Source: Syngnathus acus
Lineage: Eukaryota; Chordata; Actinopteri; Syngnathiformes; Syngnathidae
Length of the DNA: 64,000 bases
Assembly (NCBI RefSeq): GCF_901709675.1
Contig: NC_051092.1
Span: 2,360,491-2,424,490 of the forward strand
Direction of reading: 5' to 3'
The translations under genes and the position numbers were made by a program. The notes beneath the pieces are model-generated. The model was not told where the DNA came from. It saw only the letters and a program-made list of their open reading frames with translations, and did not search any database. The number at the start of each line of letters is the position of its first letter. Position 1 is the first letter of the stretch. Positions 13,001 through 24,505 of this stretch are shown in pieces.

Positions 13001-16000
13001 CTACTTGGATGTAAGTGTTGGAATAGTACATCTGAGCCTTTTGAGGAAAATCGAAAAAGTTTAGGAACAATTCATTTGTAAATTATAAACAGGCAGCCAC
13101 TTCCAAATTTGATTTATTAGAAAAAACGTTGGCTTTTTAACACACTACTTGTTTGGTCAGTTACGAGCGGCGTTATTGACCATCAGCTCGCATATTCAGG
13201 TGAGTCCCCTCAACGAACGCTTGAGGGAGATACCGGGTGCCAATATGGTGGTGGACGTCGTGCTCATCAAAATGTCCACAAACGTGCCACAGCTGAAGAA
13301 AGTGGTGCAGTTTGTATGCGGCAACACGCTGGTGTGTGAAACCATGAAAGAGGCCAGAAGCATTGCCTTTGGCGGGGACCGCCGCCTTAAGGTAAACACA
13401 TTTTCAAGTGGGTGCAGGAAATGCACAATAGCCTTTTTTTTTAAAATTTATATCTGAATTGGTTCCTACAGACCGTATCGCTGGACGGAACCATGTTTTC
13501 AAAGTCCGGTCTCATTTCTGGAGGCTCCAGTGACCTCCGCAGCAAAGCTCGCTGCTGGGATGACAAGGACGTCACTAGGCTGAAGAATGAAAAAGAACAG
13601 CTAACTGATGAGCTACGTGTAAGTCGACATACAACTGTTGTACATTGGATAGACTCTTAATTTATAAATAAATAAGAAGGGCTTCTCATACTTTTTGGAC
13701 CACACACAACACAAGGGAGACATTTTTCCAATGCCAATGAAACATAACCACTATGTGTAAATTCCATTATACACCTTTTATTCTTTAATTAGCACAAAGC
13801 TGAGGTAGGGAGAGGTAATTGGTTAAGTTTATTTCCTTACGTGGGTTTGCACATTTGTCTCTTGTGGTGCAGCAACTCATAAGGCTCAAGCGGAAGGAGT
13901 CGGACCTGAATTTGATCATTGCGCAGGCTCAGGGTGCACATACCCGCCTGAAATATTCTACAAATGATCTGGATAACCTTAGGAAGAAAAGCATCACTAA
14001 ATGCCTCGAGGTAAGAAGACTTTCTGACTTGCTTTGGGTTCCTGGGAACTGGAAAGGTTAAAGCCATGCATTAACATGACGCCGTTTTATTTTTTTATCG
14101 GTGCGTGATAACTTTGGAAATGGTTTTCATTTTACTAGCCTCACATTATTGTCACAAATTGTCATTTTCCGCCAATCGATTTCAGGAGATTTCGTGCATG
14201 GAGAGTGAAATGGCAAACTTGGACTCCCAGATCCAGATGCAGGTGAAAAGTGTGGAGGCAAAGGAAACTGCCTTGGAGAACCTCAAAAGCCAAATTCAGC
14301 AGGTATCCTACCTTCAATTCAACTAATCATCGGAGAAACGTTCATTATCCTTTACAGTTTCCAAATATCTCGTAATATTTGATAAAAATGAAAATATTTC
14401 TTTAGACAGAAGACATGCTGTTTTCTGACTTCTGTGCTGAGATCGGTGTGGACAATATCCGAGTGTATGAGCAGGAGCTGCTGAAACATCAGGAAGATCA
14501 CGACAGGAAGCGGTATAAATGACATGAGACTTATTGGGGTTTACTTGCTCACTTTTACGCTACGTTTTGGTCACGTTACACGAGTGGGAATTTACACTGT
14601 GCTGCAAATACTTTCAGTTTGGAGTTTGAGAACCAGTGCAATCACTTGGATGTCAAGATGGAGTATGAACAAGTTCAACTAGAGAAGCACAAGAAGAAGC
14701 TCAGTGAAATTCAGTCTTCCATCGACCAGGAAGAACGCAACATGGCCGAAAAGAAAACGGTTAGCGTGGATGTACTGTGAAATAAGCCCTGAACACTGTC
14801 GTGGATCGTGAAAAAGAAAGAGTAATTGTCAACTGAGTTTTTAGCTTCATATTCTGGCTCACCTTTCAGGAGGAGGAGAAGCTGCTGGTGGCCGTTCAAG
14901 AAAATGACAACAAACTGCAGGAAATGAAGAACCAGCTGCTGGAAAAGAAGAGGCTGGAAGCATCTGCCAAAAATGAGCTGGATGAAAAAATTCTGCAACT
15001 CAGAGAGATGAACAAGTAAGTCAAAAAACACAGATGAAGAACAACAAATGCCAACACTGTCGCTCCAAGCGTATGGTGTGCGAAATCTCACGTGAAGAAA
15101 CGTCCTTTTCCGTCAGAGACTTGGCCAAACTTCAGCAGGAGGTGATGACTGCCGAGAGCGTCCTGGAGCAGAAGCGTTTAGCCCGACACAACTTGCTACT
15201 GGCGTGCAAGATCGAGGGCCTGCCAATCGATTTGCTGTCGGGTGACCTGAATGAAATCAGCCAAGTGGAGGTAAAAAGACATCTGAACATGTGCAACGCT
15301 AGAGACAAGGTTGTTTCAAAGAACGCACGCTCTGCCAAAATTCACAAACCGAAGTGTAAATGTGTTTGTGTCTCTCCAGCTGGAAGAAGGGTCTCAAACC
15401 TCCATGCACGTCTTTGAGAGAGAGGCCCACCTCGTGATCGACTACTCGATCCTGGAACCCGAGAACAGGGTGACGCATCCGATACTCTTTCGACGTTCAG
15501 CACTAGGATCAAAACGCTGCGTTAACATTGGCGTGTGTTTGCAGGATGTGCCGGCAGGGGAGAGAGACAACTACATTGAAATGCTGAAGCAGTCCCTTCA
15601 CGCTTTAGAGGAGCAACTAAAATTCACAGCCACACCCAACTTAAAAGCTGAAGAGAAGCTGAGGGAGGTGCAGGACAAGCTACAAGATGTGACGGATGGT
15701 ATGCGTGAGGGTTTTTAAGTTACAATCAAGCTCGTTCATTGTGTGAAAGCGACTTACTTCCTCAGCCTTCAGAGCCAGCACCTTAGTCACACGGAAGTGC
15801 CAGCGAGAGTTTGAAGAAGTCAAAGCTAAGCGCTTCCATCTCTTCAGCCAGTGCTTTGATCACGTGTCTAGTGTCATTGATAGCATCTACAAGAGATTAT
15901 GCCGCAACTACAGCGCCCAGGTGAAAAGACCGCTTCGCAACGCCGAGGGCAATTGCCATCAAATGATGACATAAGAGATGAAATTTGCTTCAGGCCATCC

Positions 16001-17127
16001 TGTCTGCTGACAATCCGGAGGAGCCGTATCTCGGCGGCATCAACTACAGCTGCGTGGCTCCCGGCAAGCGCTTCATGTCCATGGCAAATCTCTCGGGCGG
16101 GGAGAAGGCCATTGCGTCCCTGGCTTTGGTGTTTGCCATTCACAGGTAGCATCAATGTCAGATGGAGAGTTTACAAAGTTATAAAAACAACACCCCTGTT
16201 CTAAAGTAAGACTCTTTGTGCCTTCTCAGTTTCCGTCCTGCTCCCTTTTTGATTTTGGACGAGGTGGATGCCGCCCTGGACAAATCCAACATCGGAAAGG
16301 TAAGATCTCTTCTAATAATGCTCTTCGGGGGAGCGAGAACTCAAGAACGACAAGGCACTCTCCAGGCCATGCCATTTAAAGGCACAACACATGAATTTGC
16401 TGCATTGTGTGTGTGACTTTCGGTCTTGTATTTGTATTTTATAATGCAGTACTATTATTACTTGTGGAGTTTTGTTACGTGTTATCCATTTTGTGCTTCC
16501 AGGTGACCAGCTTCCTGAGGGAGGAATCCCAAAAGAATATGCGGGTCATTGTCATCTCCCTGAAGGATGAGTTCTTCTCCAAGGCAGACATCCTGATGGG
16601 AGTTTACCCGAATGTAAGATTGCTGGCAAAATTGTGCTCCAGGGCCACATTTGATTTTGTACATGGTGGGCCTGGTTATTCGCAAACGGCATCTGTTTAA
16701 ATCATGAAACATACATTGAGTCAGCGTTTCTTATTTTATGAGTTAAAAATAACCAATGATGTAATTAAAGAAATGTGGAATGTTAAATGTTCTCTACATA
16801 TAAAACGTGTTTTAGGTTCAATTAGTGACCAAATGATTTAATTAAATACATAATAGTAGTAATTGACCTGATGTATAATAATAGTAATACTTTAAAGGTT
16901 GGTAGGCTGAGTTAAATAACTGAGCGGGTCATTGCCTACTCTTGCCTTCACCATGTTTTTTTTTTCCTCTCTAGTTTGACGGATTAATGTTCAGTAGTAT
17001 GCTGACATTTGACCTGCGTTCCTTCCCTATCGTGGAGGACAACCACAGAACACCTGAGAGGTCTAAGGCCAAAAAGGCCATCTTGCCAAGCAGCCCTGAA
17101 TCGCTTCCATCGGTTTCTATGTTTTAG
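10016..17127 (+). CDS. smc1b: SMC1B, meiosis-specific cohesin ATPase subunit
   Basis: Complete gene of 25 coding exons encoding 1252 aa (the human protein is about 1235). SMC1B pairs with SMC3 in the cohesin ring that holds sister chromatids in meiosis. Exons: 10016-10124, 10376-10564, 10834-10946, 11025-11228, 11336-11574, 11759-12017, 12084-12224, 12320-12402, 12545-12752, 12825-13010, 13200-13391, 13472-13618, 13873-14010, 14186-14302, 14406-14512, 14618-14759, 14870-15015, 15117-15270, 15380-15469, 15545-15698, 15766-15920, 15994-16145, 16230-16299, 16503-16613, 16975-17127. All phases join. Walker A GPNGSGKS is at residues 32-39, split by intron 1. The hinge is about 510-655, with coiled coils on both sides. 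The signature LSGGEK is near 1124 and Walker B FLILDEVD near 1148. Residues such as [27 protein letters not shown] and [16 protein letters not shown] match SMC1B over SMC1A. The start is the only ATG giving the conserved N-terminus ([14 protein letters not shown]). Confidence 0.96.
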
Positions 17128-17486
17128 TTGTTTAGTTCAACTTCCATTGAATTTCTCTTTAAATGTTGCTGTTTTAGTAACTCGATCAATTTAGGGAGCG
17201 TTTCTAAGACTCCAAATAGCTGTTCGTCCTCTATGGAATGTGTGTGAGCTTGTTCCAAGCTTGACAATGTTTTAATGTTCGTCAACTTGAGCGATTGGTG
17301 CTTGAATGAATTTGCCGGTTTCCACTTTGTGTTTTGGTTTAGGTTGGCCTCACGGGGGCGTAAGTGGCCTAGGCCCTAGTCAGTTGGTTAACCACTTCAC
17401 ACAAAACGGTTTGACAGCCCTCAACTTTGTAATGTGATTCAGTTTTCTCCGAGTGGTAATTATTAGATTTCACTTCGAATACAGTC

Positions 17487-17492
17487 AATAAA
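17487..17492 (+). terminator. smc1b: candidate poly(A) signal of smc1b
   Basis: AATAAA (in CAATAAATAATTTG) lies 360 bp after the smc1b stop and before borcs5. Confidence 0.4.
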
Positions 17493-17935
17493 TAATTTGT
17501 TCGACTACTTCCAAGTTCGCGTGCAGTTTGTGACGTCTTCCACCACGTGACCAATATTTACGGAAGTGTCTTTTGGCTTTAAATGGCTTCCACCTTCAAA
17601 TGTCACTAAAGATCGAATAACTTAAATTGCAACCTAAACAAGAAGTTACGCACACATCCGGATGTACGTAAGGTTGTATCTTGACAATTGACACTTGTGA
17701 TCGGTTAGAAAGTAGCCGCTTAGCTTTATTTGTAGTTATTAGCAAACAGCGAGGTTTGGTTTCAGTGCGTGCAGAATTTATTAGTCAATGAACGATATTC
17801 AGGTGGAAGTTGAAAAGGTGTTCCGGGGCCCCTGGTAAGTCCACACTGGGTGGTGTTTCGCTGCGTTTATCGAACACTTGACCAGCTAGTTAGCTCGGTT
17901 GAGCTAAGTGCTAACGTTAGCTGGTCAGTTCCATC

Positions 17936-19440
17936 ATGGGCGCCGAACAAAGCGGAGATGCGGAGCACAAACACTCTGACTACAGCTCGTCGGGTTAGTA
18001 TGTTTTATCTTTCTATCTTGTTAAACCTTTTTAATTCTCTTCACATTTTCTAGTTACTCTGTCCTGAATTATTTTGTTGATTTCCCCACTTACACTAACG
18101 AATTTTGCACATCATAACATGTTTTGGCAGAGACAACCTCAAAGTGTCTTATGCTCATGAAGTGCTTGTTTTGAAATTTTGATCTGGTGTTATTAAAACA
18201 ACAAAAGTTGTTGAAACTAATTGTGTAAGGGTGAAATGTTTCACCATACAGGTAGAGGAGGTCAATTCCCATAATTTTGTATTTACTGTGTGGCTTGTGA
18301 TCAACTCACGTCGAGGATGAAATCTACCTCATCCATCAAAATGTGACTTAATTGGTGGGCAATAAATGAAAACATTTTTCTTTGCAGTGGTTCCTTCACC
18401 CGCCAAACAGAAGGCAAAGATGGACGATATTGTTGTGGTGGCTCAGGGAACACCGTCCATGAGGAACATTCACAGTGACCCCGATGTCATCAAACTCCAA
18501 GAGATCCCTACCTTCCAGCCCCTCTTAAAAGGTGTGTGCCTTTTGAATATTCATACTGTAGTCCACCCCTTGTTGTGTCACAAAACATTTGGATTGGAGA
18601 TGATCAATTTTGCTTGCAATTACCAGCTCTATGTACCAGCTCTCAGCCTAATTAAACTAGTTAACCCTAACAGTTGTTCCGACACATTCCTTTCGCCCTC
18701 GGCAGGAGTGCTAAGTGGCCAGACGTCCCCTAGCAGTGTGTGTCTGGAGAGACTGGATCCTGCGCAGGTTCTCCAGCTGTGCACCCGCTACCAGGACCAC
18801 TTGCACCAGTGCGCCGAAGCCGTCGCCTTCGATCAGAACGCCTTAGTAAAACGCATCAAAGAGGTGAGCAGTTTGAACTTTTTTGACAGCAATTAATACT
18901 TTCATTGCCTTAGCACACTGATTTGGTATGGTAATAGTTATTGAAAACATGTTGACGAAACTGTAACATTTTAATATTCCACTAGGTGGAAGAAGTGAGC
19001 TTTTCAACCAACCTGAGGATACAAAGGATAGTTTTGCCTTCTGCTGTCTGAAAACACTTTCTCACTTTAGTCACTAACAGGAATGCCGTGAATAAATAAT
19101 AGGTTGTTTTTTTTAGTGAAAATAGTGATTGGAAATCACTCCAGCCATCCATTGCATCGCTGTGGTGTCGCTCAATACGTTCTAACTAAGCCGACTTGTG
19201 CTCCAGATGGACCTCTCGGTGGATACCTTGTTCAGCATCATGCAAGAGCGTCAGAAGCGCTATGCCAAGTACGCAGAGCAGATCCAGAAGGTCAATGAGA
19301 TGTCCATGATCCTGCGCCGCATCCAGATGGGCATTGACCAGACGGTGCCACTGATGGAACGCCTCAACAATATGCTGCCGGAGAGCGAGCGCCTGGAGCC
19401 CTTCAGTATGAGGCCTGATGCAGACCCTGGCACCAAGTAA
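17936..19440 (+). CDS. borcs5: BORCS5, subunit of the BORC lysosome-positioning complex
   Basis: Complete gene with exons 17936-17993, 18388-18531, 18706-18863 and 19207-19440, encoding 197 aa (the human protein is 196). BORCS5 (myrlysin, LOH12CR1) anchors BORC to the lysosome surface, where BORC recruits ARL8 and kinesin to move lysosomes outward. The protein starts MGAEQSGD, and Gly2 fits the known N-myristoylation site of the family. Further conserved blocks are [58 protein letters not shown] and [20 protein letters not shown], the last in a predicted coiled coil. The C-terminus reads [15 protein letters not shown]. It sits 0.8 kb downstream of smc1b on the same strand. Confidence 0.96.
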
Positions 19441-19921
19441 GATACTGGCCAAGAAGTCCTGAAATCTAAGGTGAGGGCCGCTTTTGTCTGTTCTTTTCTG
19501 ATTTGTATACGGTGCTCCTACTGGGATGAATCTTCATCTTGGAAGTACAAGACATGAATGTGAATGAGCTCTGAATACTGAGAAACTGGAACTCTGTGGA
19601 TTCGAAAGCTGTTGAAACATGCACAAGTCAAGCAAATGATGTGGCCCTGCACGGGCTGCCAGTGTTTGACTTAAGAATAATGGAAGGCACTTGGACAAAC
19701 ATGACTTTAATTTATTCGCTCTTTGTCAATGTTTTGATATGACCACTGAAAACCCGATAATTATCTTTTGTGAAACCTTTTTGGACATTAAATACGCACT
19801 ACAACTAATATTACTCGGATTTAGTTAGCTTGCGCTTCAACATGCGTGACGTGCTAATATTTAGCCGCACCGCTGTCACATTATAAATGTCAAAGATTAT
19901 GTGGAAAAGTTGCATTTCAAA

Positions 19922-19927
19922 AATAAA
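19922..19927 (+). terminator. borcs5: candidate poly(A) signal of borcs5
   Basis: AATAAA lies 480 bp after the borcs5 stop. A variant ATTAAA at about 19787 is an alternative nearer site. Confidence 0.4.
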
Positions 19928-22799
19928 ACTGCCAAAGGAAGTGTCACTAAGTACTGTTTGAGTCAATGTTTTGGTTCCATGTCTGTCACGTTTTCTAGCA
20001 CCCCCTCTATTGGGCCAGCGATTCCTACCAAACATTAGTGACCCAGGAAATATATTTTTGGACACTGGACAGAAAGAGTCCATTGTGTGGCGTGACCCTT
20101 AAGTGTGGACAAAGCAAAACAAATATATTAAATCCATTGCCGCCTTAGTCTTCTTTGTTGATGCCACACTATTTAAAATCCTGAATTGTTGTCATCAAAA
20201 TGAACAAACAAGTTTTGCTGTGTATCGAAAAGCTCTGCGAGGCGTCGTAGCCATGCAGTCCGCTCTTATCGGCCCCAAAGCTGGTGTGAATGAGGATTTA
20301 AAGGATTTATCTGGGCGCTGATGCTGAGCGACGTATGGCGTTGTGAAGCTGCAGTGCTTCTAGTTGAGAAGATTTTGTGTGGTGTCTGTCTAAGCTTTAA
20401 GTTTCCCTGTCTCGGTTAAAATGTCTGTTTTTAAAGTCCTTGAAGGGAAGAAGGCTTGTTTGAAGGGTTGCTCAAAAAAAAAGTTGCAGCCACGTTTTGG
20501 ATATTAACAGAATGATGTGACACAATCCGCCGGCGGAGCAGTTCTGCGTGAAATGAAAGAAATCCAATTTCGTCTTTCAAATGTCTCATTTGAATGGAAA
20601 TCAAACGACGGCCGTCTCCATTCCTGGAAATGCTACTCAACCTTCACGTCCTCCCTCACCCAGCAGCAACTGACTTGTTTTAATGCACATAAATAGACAT
20701 TCTGAGCGTTTGGAAAATGGCAAGTAACCATGACATGATTCATTAGTTCCATTCAGTCTGCCTTGCTTCTATTTTTCATAATTTTCATATTTACTGCACA
20801 ATAAGCAGCAGTTGGATCATTTCTTCCTAAAAGAGGCTTCTCGCAGTTTATTGCCAGATGTTTACTGTCAACAAAAAGGATTACACAAGTCTTTAAATAG
20901 GAACGTCCTTGCTAGCTTGATGCTAACACGTAATATAAACTACAATAGAAAATAGACAGAGAATATATAAAAAGTCACAGGCATGTATTCTTTGTCCTCT
21001 GCAATAAACAAGGAATACTATTGCACCTCCTGAGTCACTGGAGAATAGTGATGACTACATTTGTCTGTATTGTGTTATACTGCCCCCAGTGGCCTGGATG
21101 GGCACACCACAAACTGATTAGTAATTCTTTCCGCTTTGTTTAATCATTTTTGTAGAGTACAACATTATAGAGGGCTGTTTCCCTATAAAGACATTGACGG
21201 TATCGCCGTTGTCCTTTTGATTTGAATTTAAGATCCACTTTCACTTAGCATAAATTGTCAACAATATGTTTATTACGACAGCCTGTAATAGTCCCACATT
21301 GTTAGAAATGTGCGTATATTTTTTCCTCTTCAATTTGATTGTGCAACTAATAAACAAGAGGCTTCCATGGTTACATATTGAGCTTCAAACAGCAAGCAGA
21401 ACTCAAACAATCGGTGTCATTCATATGCAAAAGAGCGCTCCTACAAGCACGCCCTCCTCTTAACATGCTGCAATTTTATGCCACTACTTGAATCCGCTGA
21501 CAATAATGATAAGTGGCTTCCTCTTGTTGATTAGCAGGCAAGAGGCTGTCGAGATGCTTTGTCACGCTCTCGTGTTGAGAGAGATGAGAACTCGAGCTAA
21601 CGGGCCGTTTGAAGTATCCAAAAGAGCTCTATTATGAAGGCAAACAGCAATGATGCAGTTCTTTTATTGAGATTTGTCTTCTTTCCATTCTGGAAGCAAA
21701 CGTGCTAACCACCCCGGTGTTGAAAGTTATCATCCAGAAAAGAGTGGGTATGGAAACCTCTCCTTGAGGAAAATCGAGGCTATTTTGAAAGTGTGGGTGT
21801 TAGCAAATGTGTGAGGGTTTATCAGGGAAAGTGTGAGTGTTACCTGTTGTTTCTCAAACTAGGTGAAGAAATGTCATGACTTGAATTTGAGAGGCTGTGT
21901 GACCTCACATTGTCCTCCCGCCAGGCCTCGCGTGGTTAGCATGCAGCGAGCGGCGGCTACGTGGCGCGTCCGCATACAAACTTCCAAATTACCACCTATG
22001 AAATATTAACCACTCGCCTTGGCGGAATAAAAAACTCTTGTCACCTCTCTGGAGTCGCTCGTGAAAGCCTGGCTCGGCAGCTATTATGTCCGTCATGATA
22101 CGTGTGGGGGGATTCATTTGCTTTGGGTTGGCAACAGAATATAATTTGAATTTAATTTGAAGTGTATTATTATTTTTTTTGTTTCAGTTAGCTCTATTTT
22201 TTTTTTCAAGGCAACACGACTCACATATTTACTGATAAACCAGCGTTTCTTACGTTGGTGTCAAAACGCAAGCTTGCTAGCTCGGTTTCATTCTGTTGAT
22301 GTTTGCTCCTTTCACAGTCAACATTGCTTGTTCTGCTTGTTTACCGCGACACACACGCCGTCACAAACCCGACACAACTAATGTTTGGCATTGTGTTGCC
22401 TTGTTGGTGTCTTAAATCAGCGTCAAGCGCTTGCTGCTGTCTATCACCTTTCACGCTTGGAGTCTCATTCCTGCCAGGAAAACACAGGACACCAAGTGCT
22501 TTTTTTTTTTTATCATATATAAATTAAGTAATTTTCTGCTGATGCAGCCCCGCAACAACGAGCAGCAAGGGGGACATTATTGCTCCGCAGGCACCTTTCT
22601 GTTCCCTCCCATTACATGTCTTCATAGTGTGTGTTGTTTTTGTTCATTTTAGTTTTATTATACAATGATAAACTCCTCCGGGATAAATAATACTGCAAGC
22701 GGTGATGAACAGTCCCCCACATTTTTTTTTTTAATCAACAGTCCTTTGGAGAAGAAGCTTCTCAATTTACCGTCTTGAATAACTGCTTCTCATTTTGCA

Positions 22800-23215
22800 A
22801 TGGAATGGTTCATAATAAAATGTCCGACTTTCTGTTCAATTTGAAGCATAAGTCCTTGAGACTGTTTTGTGCGTCCTGTTGCAATAGACATGGCCACCCA
22901 ATTTTGTGTCTATCAGTGAAACTGGTGTGGGGGAGGGTCTTGAATGTTTTTCTAATTTCACAAGGAGTGCGACTGAATGGCTCCTTTGAAACAAAATGGC
23001 CAACTTCCTTTTCTATTCAGTCTTTGAGACTTTTTTTGTAACAATAGAGACAGGTCCAGACAATTTTGTATCCATCATTGTATCCAAGGACGTCTGACTG
23101 AGTACGTAATGGCTGCTTCAAATCACAATCGTTACTTTTCACTTTGTCGCATGGGTCCTTGAGACTTTTTCACGCGTCCTTTCATGGTAGACACGTCCAC
23201 CTAATTTAATAACAT
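22800..23215. repeat. diverged tandem repeat, three units
   Basis: The phrase TCYTTGAGACTKTTT recurs at about 22852, 23024 and 23156. Each time it is followed within 40 bp by ATAGACA (or similar) and a CCA..CAATTTTGT-like segment, and preceded by AATGGCT or TGTCCGACTTTCT-like sequence. Unit length varies between 130 and 170 bp. The family is not recognised. Confidence 0.5.
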
Positions 23216-23456
23216 TAGTCCATTTGTAACATTCCAGGAATTATAACTTAGTATTATTTATTGGGTGGACTGTGTACATGGACTCCTAAAATGTGCATAG
23301 GATAGACACATGCGCAAAAATTAATGAGGCCCTGAAAAGGCTTTTGGTAGTTTTTGTTTTTTTGGGCATAAAAACAAAGTAACTGATCTGTTCTGAATGC
23401 AAGAAGGAGGGAGGTGTCATGCTTAAGTCATTGTGGATGCACAGCTGCTGCATGAT

Positions 23457-23458
<2 letters not shown>

Positions 23459-23492
<34 letters not shown>
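23459..23492. repeat. (AC)n microsatellite
   Basis: An uninterrupted run of 17 AC units. Confidence 0.95.
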
Positions 23493-23495
<3 letters not shown>

Positions 23496-23689
23496 TAGAC
23501 AGCAGGAGACAAGCCAATGAGGCATTTGGTGCAGACACATTCTGTTTGTGACACCTTGTGGTGGATGAGAGAGGGGGAGAGAGAAAGAGTTAGAGCGAGA
23601 GAGCATGAGGGAGCGAGAGGATAAGAAGAGAGGGAGAATGATTGGGATGAGCAGATGAAGCGGCGTCGCAGCCAGAGAGGAGAGCTTCA

Positions 23690-24122
23690 CTTTCCCCTTC
23701 ACCCATCCTCCTCTTCCTCGTCGTCTTCCTCTTTCCCGCCGTGAGTCACGGACATCGTTTCAGGTGAGACCACCTCTTTTATTTACGCCCCTCCTCTTCC
23801 TCCAACTTCTGTCAGACTTGGAGCTCACTTCTTCTGTCTCCATGTCGGCAGCTCAGTGGAAGAGGTAATCACGCTACCTACGCTTGTGGTGTTCTCGGCG
23901 AGAGCTGACATGCAGCATCAGGACCGACAGGGAGCATCCGCATCTTGATTGACGGCCGAGCATCATCGTTCGGCGCTGAAAGACACGTTGCGGGAATTGC
24001 CGTGAGTTGCTGCAGATCCTCGCTGTGTTTGTGTGAGCCATATTTGCACCAAATGCCATCACGTGTTTAGTCGTGAGCCTTGTGTTGTTACCAGTTGTGT
24101 CAAACGTGTGCAAGTCCTAAGT
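23690..24122 (+). other. possible 5' untranslated exons
   Basis: A CT-rich, GC-richer block with consensus donors CAG|GTGAGA (GT at 23764), AAGAG|GTAATC (about 23863) and CCTAA|GTAAGT (about 24120), plus an acceptor-like TGTCGGCAG before 23851. No long open frame runs across them. They could be noncoding first exons of mgat4c, 6 kb downstream. This is inferred from splice-like motifs only. Confidence 0.25.
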
Positions 24123-24379
24123 AAGTTTTTTTCAAGAACTGATCGAGACATTTTCCAAAGATTTTCTTGATAATAACCAAAAACATTTCAAAATTTCCTA
24201 CATTAGTAGATGTGGCATTATACTGCCATAAATGACGCTGAGCAGGTGCTATTGGTCCGCCCCCCCTGAAATATGATTGGACAAAGCCAGAAAAGTGACT
24301 TTTTAGTCATATACAATTTTTGTGTGAAATTCAGTCAAATTTGATCTTTTCATCACCTCACTGATGGTGTATGTGTGCG

Positions 24380-24505
24380 TTGCCTGGGAACCAGTTCAGG
24401 TTGTAATCCAACTTTCCCTCAAAGTTCCTTCCGATAGGCTCCAGCTCACTCGTGACCTTGAACAGGATAAGCGGTATAGAAAATGGATGGCTGGATGGAT
24501 AATTT
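24380..24505 (+). mobile_element. interspersed repeat fragment ending in a GGAT-rich tail
   Basis: The sequence GATAGGCTCCAGCTCACTCG...GAACAGGATAAGCGGTATAG, followed by AAAATGGATGGCTGGATGGAT, is a form seen very widely in teleost genomes, normally running into a GGAT microsatellite. It is probably the 3' tail of a retroelement. The family is not assigned. Confidence 0.55.

Noticed and set aside
23286-23702. 138-codon minus-strand frame
   Set aside because: Its middle is translated from the AC microsatellite. Composition is low-complexity and there is no family match.
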